A DNA stretch of 64,000 bases from Novosphingobium terrae (GTDB lineage: Bacteria > Pseudomonadota > Alphaproteobacteria > Sphingomonadales > Sphingomonadaceae), in assembly GCF_017163935.1 (NCBI RefSeq), contig NZ_JABVZR010000002.1, positions 558,001 to 622,000 on the forward strand, in the 5' to 3' direction. The notes under the pieces were generated by a model. It ran no database searches and was not told the DNA's origin. It saw only the letters and a program-made list of their open reading frames with translations. The position numbers and the translations under genes are program-made. Below are positions 57,772 through 64,000 of the stretch, piece by piece. Position 1 is the stretch's first letter. Each line of letters begins with the position of its first letter.

Positions 57772-58647
57772 TCAACCGCCATACCTCAGGGCCCGGACAA
57801 GATGATCGGCGAAGGCGCGCACGCGGGGGATCATATCGGCGCGGGTGGGGAAGGTCAGATTGAGGCGGCTCGCCCGCAGCGCGATCTGAGGCAGCACCCG
57901 CGCCAGCGCGCCCTGAGCGATCAGCGGCTCCACCATGCCCGCAGGCAGCAGGGCCACACCGAACCCCTGCACCGCCAGCGAGCGGGCCATCAGCAGATGA
58001 TCGACCTCGATCGCGGGTTCGGGCAGATGGCCCTCACCCAGCACATGGCGCTCCAGATAGAGGCGCAATCCGGCATCGGGGGCGATAAAGTCGCGCAGGG
58101 TCGGCAGGCTTTGCGGACAGCCCTGGCGTAGCAGCCAGTCCGGGCTGGCGCAGAACATCCAGCCGATCTCCAGCACGGGGCGCTCCACGGCATCGGGCGG
58201 CGAGCCATCGCTGACGCGCAGGGCGATATCGATGTTCTCGCGCACCAGATCGAGTCGCTGAGGCGTGTGGAGAAGCTGGAAACGCAGCTGAGGATGGCTG
58301 CGGCTGAAGCTGGTGATCGCCCCGGCCAGAGGATCGGTGGGGAAATCGGCGGGCACGGTCATGCGGATGGTGCCGCGCAGGGCGCCTTTGTCCTGCTGGA
58401 TATGCTGCAGTGCGTGGGTGAGTTGCTCCAGCGGCATCTGCGTCAGGCTGTGAAGCTGGCGCCCCTCATCCGTCAGCACCAGCACCCGGGTCGAACGCTT
58501 GAACAGCCGCAGCGCCAGCGCCTCTTCCAGCGACTGGATGTGCAGGCTGACCGTGGAGCGCGGCACGCCCATGCGCCGCGCCGCAGCGCTGAAGCTGCCT
58601 GCGGCCACCACCTGAGCAAAGCTATGAAGCAGATCGAGTTTCACCAT
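57772..58647 (-). CDS. LysR-family transcriptional regulator
   Basis: A 291-residue LysR protein: helix-turn-helix GSFSAAARRMGVPRSTVSLHIQSLEEALALRLFKRSTR, then an effector domain (IRMTVPADFPTDPLAGAI). It is divergent from the cupin gene, which it probably controls through the 94 bases between them. Typical of regulators of small catabolic or detoxifying enzymes. Confidence 0.9.
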   Translation of the reverse strand: MVKLDLLHSFAQVVAAGSFSAAARRMGVPRSTVSLHIQSLEEALALRLFKRSTRVLVLTDEGRQLHSLTQMPLEQLTHALQHIQQDKGALRGTIRMTVPADFPTDPLAGAITSFSRSHPQLRFQLLHTPQRLDLVRENIDIALRVSDGSPPDAVERPVLEIGWMFCASPDWLLRQGCPQSLPTLRDFIAPDAGLRLYLERHVLGEGHLPEPAIEVDHLLMARSLAVQGFGVALLPAGMVEPLIAQGALARVLPQIALRASRLNLTFPTRADMIPRVRAFADHLVRALRYGG

Positions 58648-58741
58648 TGTCCATTCATATGGCCAATCCTGCCAGCAATGAAGGGATAATGCGGCAGATG
58701 CGCTGCGCCTAGGCTGGCCCCGTCACCAAGGAGACAGACCC

Positions 58742-59185
58742 ATGACTGAAACGACCTTCGGCATACTCACCCCCAGCGCGACGGCGGTCTTTTCCGGCAT
58801 CCGCGCCGACGTGCTGCTAGGCGGCGAACAAGCCCCGATGACCGCCATGCACATGACGGTCCAGCCGGGACAGGGCGCGCCACAACATATCTCGCATGAG
58901 GAGGACAAGCTGTTCCAGATCCTCACCGGGCAGCTGCTTTTCGTCATCGACGAGCAGCGGATCGAGGCGACCGCCGGAGACACCATCTTCGTGCCACGCG
59001 GCGCGGTGCATGGTTTTTCCGCGCAGCATCAGGAGGCGCACATGCTGCTGGCCTCCACCCCTGCGCGGCATGACCGCTTTTTCCTCGCCATGGATGCTCT
59101 GCCTCTGCCGCATGAGATGGCGGATGTGGCGGCAGTCTGCCAGCGCTTCGCCCAGAGCATCGTCGGGCCGGTGATCACCGCTTGA
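58742..59185 (+). CDS. Cupin-domain protein
   Basis: A 147-residue single-domain cupin. Motif 1: GQGAPQHISHEEDKLFQILTGQLLF; motif 2: GDTIFVPRGAVHGFSA, with His and Glu metal ligands in place. ATG 58742 follows AAGGAG. Role unknown (dioxygenase, isomerase or quercetinase-like). Quercetinase would be attractive next to flavonoid genes, but the single cupin is short and I would not claim it. Confidence 0.87.
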   Translation: MTETTFGILTPSATAVFSGIRADVLLGGEQAPMTAMHMTVQPGQGAPQHISHEEDKLFQILTGQLLFVIDEQRIEATAGDTIFVPRGAVHGFSAQHQEAHMLLASTPARHDRFFLAMDALPLPHEMADVAAVCQRFAQSIVGPVITA

Positions 59186-59203
59186 TGGCTGGCGGGGCGG
59201 CGT

Positions 59204-59539
59204 TCAGATCGCCGTTCCGCCCCATGCCGCCAGCCAATGGGTCTGGCGGCTTTTCAGCGCACGGTCGCGCCCGAATTCCAGATCCTCTTCCTTCATGCGC
59301 TCCACCACCTCGAAGGTGAAGGCCTCTGCGCCATGGCTGTTCCATGCCTCCTGAAGCGAGCGATGCGGGTTGCCGCCCTGCCGCAAGGTGAACCACAGGC
59401 GGTTCTGGATCGTGCCCAGATCGGGCGCCCTGCCGATCCATAATTTGCCCGATGCGGTGCAGCGCAGGGCATAGATTCCCGCCTCCACCTTGCGTTCCTT
59501 ATAGGCGGCCAGCGCCTCGCGTCTGTCTTGTGCTTTCAT
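59204..59539 (-). CDS. GIY-YIG nuclease-family protein
   Basis: A 111-residue protein: MKAQDRREALAAYKERKVEAGIYALRCTASGKLWIGRAPD shows the GIY and the IG-type second strand, followed by NRLWFTLRQGGNPHRSLQEAWNSHG with the usual Arg and Glu. ATG 59539 follows AAAGGAT. Related proteins are small single-domain nucleases of unknown role common in sphingomonads. Divergent from DUF2239. Confidence 0.82.
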   Translation of the reverse strand: MKAQDRREALAAYKERKVEAGIYALRCTASGKLWIGRAPDLGTIQNRLWFTLRQGGNPHRSLQEAWNSHGAEAFTFEVVERMKEEDLEFGRDRALKSRQTHWLAAWGGTAI

Positions 59540-59575
59540 GGCGGCATCCTTTGGAATGGTGACGGCCCCATATAT

Positions 59576-59585
59576 TACCCGGGTA
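59576..59585. promoter_or_regulatory. Palindrome TACCCGGGTA in divergent promoter
   Basis: Perfect 10-bp palindrome between the GIY-YIG and DUF2239 genes, in an AT-rich setting. A related TTAACCCGG lies at 59610. Possible operator for either gene. Confidence 0.35.
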
Positions 59586-59622
59586 TATTGACTCGCAAGA
59601 GGCAATATTTTAACCCGGCATC

Positions 59623-60210
59623 ATGGACCAGCCGACAGACCATCCGCTCGCCACGCGCTGCACCGCTTTTATGGGCGCCCGGAAACTGGCCTCGGGTGAT
59701 CTGGCCGATGTGGCGCTTTGCGTGAACGCGCAGATCGCCAGTGCGACCGCCCCCATCCTGATCTTCGACGATGCGACCGGCTCCCAGATCGATATCGACC
59801 TGCGCGGCAGCACGGCGCAGATCATCTCGCGCCTCGCCGTTTGGCAGGGCCCTCAGCCCGAGGCTCGCAAGCGCGGCCGCCCCCGGCTGGGCGTGGTGGC
59901 GCGCGAGGTCACGCTGCTGCCCCGCCACTGGGACTGGCTGGCGCTGCAACCGGGCGGTGCCTCTCAGGCGTTGCGCCGCCTTGTCGATCAGGCCCGCAAG
60001 GCCGATGAGGGGCGCACGGAAACCCGCCTCGCCCGCGAACGCGCCTATCGTTTCATGTCGGCGCTCGCCGGGGACTATCCCGGTTTCGAGGCCGCCAGCC
60101 GCGCCCTGTTCGCCGACGATCTGGTCGCTCTGGCGCAGGAGACCGCCGCATGGCCGCAAGACCTGCGCGAGCATCTGCTCACGCTCGCCCGCCCAATGGC
60201 TCAGGACTGA
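59623..60210 (+). CDS. DUF2239 protein
   Basis: A 195-residue protein matching DUF2239: GRPRLGVVAREVTLLPRHWDWLALQPGGASQALRRLVDQARK is the family signature. Common in proteobacteria, function unknown. It overlaps no other gene; the alpha/beta hydrolase gene begins five bases after its stop, so the two probably share a transcript. Confidence 0.85.
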   Translation: MDQPTDHPLATRCTAFMGARKLASGDLADVALCVNAQIASATAPILIFDDATGSQIDIDLRGSTAQIISRLAVWQGPQPEARKRGRPRLGVVAREVTLLPRHWDWLALQPGGASQALRRLVDQARKADEGRTETRLARERAYRFMSALAGDYPGFEAASRALFADDLVALAQETAAWPQDLREHLLTLARPMAQD

Positions 60211-60214
60211 CCCC

Positions 60215-61093
60215 ATGCCGATTGCACGCGTGCAAGACCTCGCGCTGGCCTATGACAGTTTTGGCGATTCCGATGCCCCGGCCTTGCTGCTGATCGCCGG
60301 GCTGGGCACACAGATGATCCGCTGGACGGAGCCCTTCTGCAACACCCTTGCCGCTTGCGGCCTGCATGTGATCCGCTTCGACAATCGCGATTCCGGCCTC
60401 TCCACCCATAGTGATGCGCCTGCGCCGGATGTCGCTGCGATGATGGCAGGGCGCCCGATCTCCCTGCCCTACCGGCTGACCGATATGGCTCAGGATGCCA
60501 TCGGCCTGCTCGATGCTCTGGGGATCGCGCAGGCGCATGTCGTGGGCCGCTCGATGGGCGGGATGATCGCGCAGATCATAGCCAGCCTGTGGCCGCAGCG
60601 TGTGCTGTCGCTCACCTCGATCATGGCCAGTTCGGGCAATCCGGCCCTGCCGCCACCTGCACCCGAAGTGATGGCCATGCTGATGGGCCCCTCGCCCGAT
60701 CCGCGCCAGGATGAAGCCGGTTTTCTGGCCCATCGGCTGGCTTTCGCACGAAAGATCGCATCCCCAACCCTGCCCTTCGATGAAACCGGGCATCGCGCGC
60801 TGGCTCTGGCCGAATTGCACCGGGGCTGGCAGCCCGGCGCCACCACCCGCCAGATGGCCGCCATCGCCATGGACGGCGACCGCCGCCCCCGGCTGGCCGC
60901 CATCACAGCCCCCGCTCTGGTCATCCATGGCAGCGCCGACCCGCTGTTCCCCCTGCCGCATGGGCAGGATACAGCCGGCGCTATCCCGCACGCCCGTTTC
61001 ATGCCGCTTGAGGGCATGGGTCATGATCTGCCACCTCCCTTTCACGCCGCCGTGATCGAGGCCATCACGCAAACCTGCCGCCAAACCCGTTGA
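60215..61093 (+). CDS. Alpha/beta hydrolase
   Basis: A 292-residue hydrolase. Nucleophile elbow GRSMGGMIAQ near residue 110, acid in HGSADPLFPLPHG and base in GMGHDLP. ATG 60215 starts the fold (MPIARVQDLALAYDSFGD). The oxyanion HG is replaced by IAGLG. Probably an esterase or similar; the substrate is not visible. Confidence 0.88.
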   Translation: MPIARVQDLALAYDSFGDSDAPALLLIAGLGTQMIRWTEPFCNTLAACGLHVIRFDNRDSGLSTHSDAPAPDVAAMMAGRPISLPYRLTDMAQDAIGLLDALGIAQAHVVGRSMGGMIAQIIASLWPQRVLSLTSIMASSGNPALPPPAPEVMAMLMGPSPDPRQDEAGFLAHRLAFARKIASPTLPFDETGHRALALAELHRGWQPGATTRQMAAIAMDGDRRPRLAAITAPALVIHGSADPLFPLPHGQDTAGAIPHARFMPLEGMGHDLPPPFHAAVIEAITQTCRQTR

Positions 61094-61124
61094 CGCGCGC
61101 GCCTGCTTTTCCCAACATCCCGCC

Positions 61125-62018
61125 ATGCTGGACGTCTCTCAACCCCGCTCGTGCCATGTCGTCAGCCAGTCGCTGCGGCTGCATTATCTCGAATGGGGTG
61201 ATCCGCAGGCGCCGGTGCTGATCCTGCAGCATGGCGGCCTCGACCACGCCCATGCGATGGACTGGATCGCGCGAGAGTTCGCCCCGCACTGGCGCGTCAT
61301 CGCGCCTGATCTGCGGGGCCATGGCGACAGCGCATGGTCGCCCGATGCCGATTACACGCTGGCCGCCATGTTGCTCGATTTCGCCAATCTGGTCGAGGCG
61401 CTCGGGCAGGACCGCGTGACGATCTGCGCCCATTCGCTGGGCGCCATGGTCACCACGCGCTATGCCGGGCTCTATCCCGAAAAGGTGGCGCGCCTTGTCA
61501 ACATTGAAGGGCTGGCCCCGCCCCCGGGCGGTCGCGGCACGCAGCGCGCGATCCAGCCCTTCGCCGCCCGCGTGCGCAACTGGATCGAGCTGCACCAGCA
61601 GGCCACGCAGCGCTCCCCCCGCCGCTATCCCAGCGAGGAGGCCGCCTTCTCACGCATGCGTGACAAGAACCCCTATCTCACCGACGATCAGGTGAGGCAC
61701 CTCACGCACCACGCCCTGCGCCGGAACGGGGATGACACCTTCAGCTGGAAATTCGACCCGCGCCTCAACATCTGGCCGCTGCTCGATTTCCCCGAGGCCG
61801 AGGTGATCGCCATGTGGGAGGCCATCACCTGCCCCGTGCTGTTTTTCCACGGCAGCAACACCTTTATGCCCAACCCCGGCAAGGATGGCCGCATCAACCA
61901 TTTCCGCGACGCCCGGCTGATCGAATATGCGCAGGCCAGCCATTGGCTGCACCATGACCGGCTCTCGACTTTTATCGAGGATCTGAAGGCGTTTTTGGAG
62001 GAGAAGCAGGGACGTTAA
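61125..62018 (+). CDS. Alpha/beta hydrolase
   Basis: A 297-residue hydrolase with the oxyanion HGGLDHAHA, nucleophile Ser in CAHSLGAMV and a late HGSNTFMP and ASHWLHHDR with the catalytic His. Belongs to the large epoxide-hydrolase/haloalkane-type clan. It follows another alpha/beta hydrolase by 31 bases on the same strand. Substrate unknown. Confidence 0.88.
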   Translation: MLDVSQPRSCHVVSQSLRLHYLEWGDPQAPVLILQHGGLDHAHAMDWIAREFAPHWRVIAPDLRGHGDSAWSPDADYTLAAMLLDFANLVEALGQDRVTICAHSLGAMVTTRYAGLYPEKVARLVNIEGLAPPPGGRGTQRAIQPFAARVRNWIELHQQATQRSPRRYPSEEAAFSRMRDKNPYLTDDQVRHLTHHALRRNGDDTFSWKFDPRLNIWPLLDFPEAEVIAMWEAITCPVLFFHGSNTFMPNPGKDGRINHFRDARLIEYAQASHWLHHDRLSTFIEDLKAFLEEKQGR

Positions 62019-62055
62019 CCTCCGGCGGGCAAGGCGGCGCTGATCCTGCTGTCGC

Positions 62056-62382
62056 TCAGGACTGGCGCAGATCGCCGCCATGAAAGCGCCCGAAATGGCG
62101 CGCGGTGAACAGGCCGATCGCCAGACCGCCCAACCCGCAGACCAGTGCATCGAGCGGCTGGCGCAGATCGAAATCGCCCACATGGCACAGCAGTCCATAG
62201 GCCATCGCCAGATTGGCAAAGCCCCACAGCACATTCACCGTTGCCGAGGACAGGCCTTCCCCCGGTGGACTGGCGAAGGGCGACTGAAACGCCCGCCCCA
62301 TCAGGCCCGACATCAGATGCGGCATGGCATTGGTCAAAGTCGCGCCGCCGAAAAACCATGCGAGCGCTTGCAGAATATGCAT
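62056..62382 (-). CDS. Small integral-membrane protein
   Basis: A 108-residue protein with about three hydrophobic segments (ALAWFFGGATLTNAMPHL, NVLWGFANLAMAYGLLC, LVCGLGGLAIGLFTA). Likely inner-membrane. No family recognised. It lies 17 bases after the MFS stop on the same strand and is probably in its operon. Confidence 0.72.
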   Translation of the reverse strand: MHILQALAWFFGGATLTNAMPHLMSGLMGRAFQSPFASPPGEGLSSATVNVLWGFANLAMAYGLLCHVGDFDLRQPLDALVCGLGGLAIGLFTARHFGRFHGGDLRQS

Positions 62383-62399
62383 TCCGGCATCCTTTCCCG

Positions 62400-63839
62400 T
62401 TAGCGCTTGGGGTGCCCGTCAAGCCCGGCTGGCAGGCGCCCGGCCACCAGCCAGATCAACCCATGGATCAGCGCCAGAGCGGCAAAAGCCCAGCCATAGG
62501 CATTCATTCCGGCGTGAAAGGCACTGTGTCCCTCCACCTCCAGCCGCCAGGCCAGCAGCGTGGCGCAGAGTGTCGTCATCGTCGGCCCGCCGATGCGCTG
62601 GACGATGTTGATCGAGGTGGTGGCCATGGCCAGTTCGCGCTTGTCGATGGCGGTGTAGGCCGCAGACATCGTCGGCAGGCCAACCGAGCCCTGCCCCATG
62701 CCGCGCAAAAACAGCGCGGGCAGCAGCAGGCGGAGATCCAGCCCATGCCCATGCCCCCACTGCCACGCCAGCCACACGAAGGCCAGCGTCGACACCGTGG
62801 CCAGCGCCGTGCCGCTGCGCACCAGGCGGCGCGTGCCAAGGCGCCGGGTCAGCGTGCTCATCGCCAGACTGCTGACCATCATGCCAAGGCCCAGCGGGGC
62901 GAGCATCCAGCCCATTTCGGTGGGCGCCCGCCCGCAGGCATCGACCAGAAACACCGGCACCAGCATCTGCCCGGCAAACAGCGCGCCATTGGAAAGAAAC
63001 TGCGTGATGGCACAGGCGCGAAACACCATGCCCTTGAACAATTTCAGATCGACCAGCGCTGCGTCGGCCTTGTCCCGCGCATGCCACAGGAACAGGCCGA
63101 TCAGGGCCATGGCGGCCACCACCTCCAGCCGCCCGATGGCGCCGGCGATGCTCTGCGTGCCCAGCAGCAACAGCACCAGCGCGGGCGAGAGCAGCGCCAG
63201 CCCGCCCCAGTCGAGCCCGCGCGGACGCAGATCCTGCCGGTCCTCGGGCAGCAGCGTGAAGGCGAGCACCAGCGCCAGCAGGCCCACCGGCACATTCACC
63301 AGAAACAGCCAGCGCCATGTGGCATATTGCAGGATCACCCCGGCCAGCATCGGCCCGGCGATGGGCGCGAAGAGAACCGGCAGCGACATATAGCCGACAA
63401 CCCGGCTCATATTCTTGCCCGCCGCGCGCGCCACCAGCATCTGCGCCATGGGCGCCATCAGCCCGCCGCTGATCCCCTGAAAGGCGCGGAACGCAATCAG
63501 CGACCCCGCCGACCACGCCAGCCCGCACAGCGCCGAAGAGATCGTGAAGCCCGTCAGGCAGACCAGAAACAGCCGCTTGGCGCCGATCCTTTCGAGCAGC
63601 CAGCCATTGAGCGGCAGCACCAGCGTGAGTGCCAGCAGATAAGCGCTGGTCACCCACTGGATGGTCGAGAGCGAGCTGTGCAATTCCGCCGCCAGCCCGG
63701 ACAGCGAGACATTGACGATGGTCGCATCCACCTGCGAGAGCAGCGGACCGAACAGTGCCACAAAGCAGATCCTGTAGACGGAAGGATCGAGCTTCTCTGG
63801 CGCCTGCTTGTCAGGCATGTCGCGGGCGGCGGATGCCAT
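62400..63839 (-). CDS. MFS transporter, DHA2 drug-efflux type
   Basis: About 479 residues with 14 predicted membrane segments: QVDATIVNVSLSGLAAEL in segment 1, GWLLERIGAKRLFLVCLTGF as motif A and APIAGPMLAGVIL as motif C. ATG 63839 starts four bases after the stop of the gene at the right edge. DHA2 exporters remove drugs or toxic metabolites. Its partner may be the isochorismatase-like gene upstream; a small membrane protein follows. Confidence 0.88.
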   Translation of the reverse strand: MASAARDMPDKQAPEKLDPSVYRICFVALFGPLLSQVDATIVNVSLSGLAAELHSSLSTIQWVTSAYLLALTLVLPLNGWLLERIGAKRLFLVCLTGFTISSALCGLAWSAGSLIAFRAFQGISGGLMAPMAQMLVARAAGKNMSRVVGYMSLPVLFAPIAGPMLAGVILQYATWRWLFLVNVPVGLLALVLAFTLLPEDRQDLRPRGLDWGGLALLSPALVLLLLGTQSIAGAIGRLEVVAAMALIGLFLWHARDKADAALVDLKLFKGMVFRACAITQFLSNGALFAGQMLVPVFLVDACGRAPTEMGWMLAPLGLGMMVSSLAMSTLTRRLGTRRLVRSGTALATVSTLAFVWLAWQWGHGHGLDLRLLLPALFLRGMGQGSVGLPTMSAAYTAIDKRELAMATTSINIVQRIGGPTMTTLCATLLAWRLEVEGHSAFHAGMNAYGWAFAALALIHGLIWLVAGRLPAGLDGHPKR

Positions 63840-63843
63840 GGGC

Positions 63844-64000
63844 TTAAGCCTGCGTGTCGACGGGCGCGTCGAGCAGCGCGATGATTTCAGCCACCGTACC
63901 GCTTTCGCCCAGACGCGGGAAGATACGCGCCAGACTGTTCTCATGGGCCTCAAGGCTCATGTCGGTCATGGCGTCGGTGGCCAGCGTGACGTTGAAGCCC
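63844..64000 (-). CDS. Isochorismatase-like cysteine hydrolase, C-terminal end (runs off right edge)
   Basis: The last 51 codons of a gene on the minus strand: GFNVTLATDAMTDMSLEAHE, then RIFPRLGESGTVAEIIALLD. The GFxVTxxxDA followed by a helix with G-x-V is the C-terminal signature of the isochorismatase/nicotinamidase-like family. Its stop (TAA, 63844-63846) is four bases before the MFS start, so they are co-transcribed. Only the tail is visible; the catalytic Cys, Asp and Lys are outside the window. Confidence 0.72.
   Translation of the reverse strand, partial: GFNVTLATDAMTDMSLEAHENSLARIFPRLGESGTVAEIIALLDAPVDTQA

Noticed and set aside
58742..59185. Cupin protein as a quercetin dioxygenase of the flavonoid pathway
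   Set aside because: Single short cupin without quercetinase-specific features and far from the island; too speculative.
62145..63884. A 579-codon plus-strand frame opposite the MFS gene, very rich in Gln, His and Arg
   Set aside because: The composition is what the complement of a membrane-protein gene gives; not a real gene.
1..64000. tRNA, rRNA, CRISPR or prophage genes
   Set aside because: None recognised by eye on either strand; no repeated spacer pattern and no phage-type gene order.

Overview
The window is GC-rich, gene-dense chromosomal DNA from a heterotrophic alphaproteobacterium. Four TonB-dependent receptors, a TPR-sulfotransferase beside one of them, a DUF2239 gene, GIY-YIG and FecIRA genes, many glycoside hydrolases and ring-cleaving oxygenases point to the Sphingomonadales (Novosphingobium/Sphingobium-like). 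That placement is inferred from gene content only. I saw no tRNA, rRNA, CRISPR array, insertion sequence or prophage.

Region 1 (1-6750, minus strand) is a tightly overlapped operon: an ABC transporter of the NitT/TauT type, a NikR-like ribbon-helix-helix regulator, two DUF1989 proteins (UAAP1/UAAP2) and a biotin-dependent carboxylase that runs off the left edge. It is classically called urea carboxylase, but the same gene set is now known to serve guanidine breakdown. A palindrome, TATTAC-N14-GTAATA, occurs three times: before the transporter operon, before the regulator gene, and before the divergent TonB receptor gene at 6751. Region 2 (6751-18058) holds that receptor with a 2Fe-2S ferredoxin, a palindromic repeat, a Rieske oxygenase/AtzG-like/AtzE-like amidase operon, a TPR-sulfotransferase, a second receptor and an MFS exporter.

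Region 3 (18092-46333) looks like a catabolic island for plant glycosides. It has a three-part FAD sugar (glycoside) 3-dehydrogenase (small Tat subunit, GMC flavoprotein, cytochrome c), a TetR regulator, a flavin monooxygenase plus FMN reductase, GH3 and GH106 enzymes, and a LysR-linked aromatic module (FAD monooxygenase, extradiol dioxygenase, hydrolase, cyclase, FAH). It also has a TonB receptor and an MFS transporter operon carrying both subunits of a C-glycoside deglycosidase, then GH43, a nucleoside hydrolase-like protein, a VanA-like Rieske oxygenase and GH1. One 20-bp palindrome (consensus ATYAGAA-N6-TTCTRAT) sits before six of these transcription units, so the island reads as one regulon, probably under the TetR protein. 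The inferred route is uptake, removal of rhamnose/glucose, 3-oxidation of the remaining C-linked sugar, beta-elimination by the deglycosidase and ring opening of the aglycone.

Region 4 (46368-53118) is a periplasmic alcohol-oxidation unit: pentapeptide-repeat protein plus cytochrome c, a PQQ alcohol dehydrogenase of the calcium type, and a two-component system. The two dehydrogenase-related promoters share a nearly identical 34-bp element and promoter geometry. Region 5 (53119-64000) holds a FecI-FecR-FecA iron cassette, a LysR/cupin pair, small conserved proteins, two alpha/beta hydrolases, an MFS exporter and the end of an isochorismatase-like gene at the right edge.
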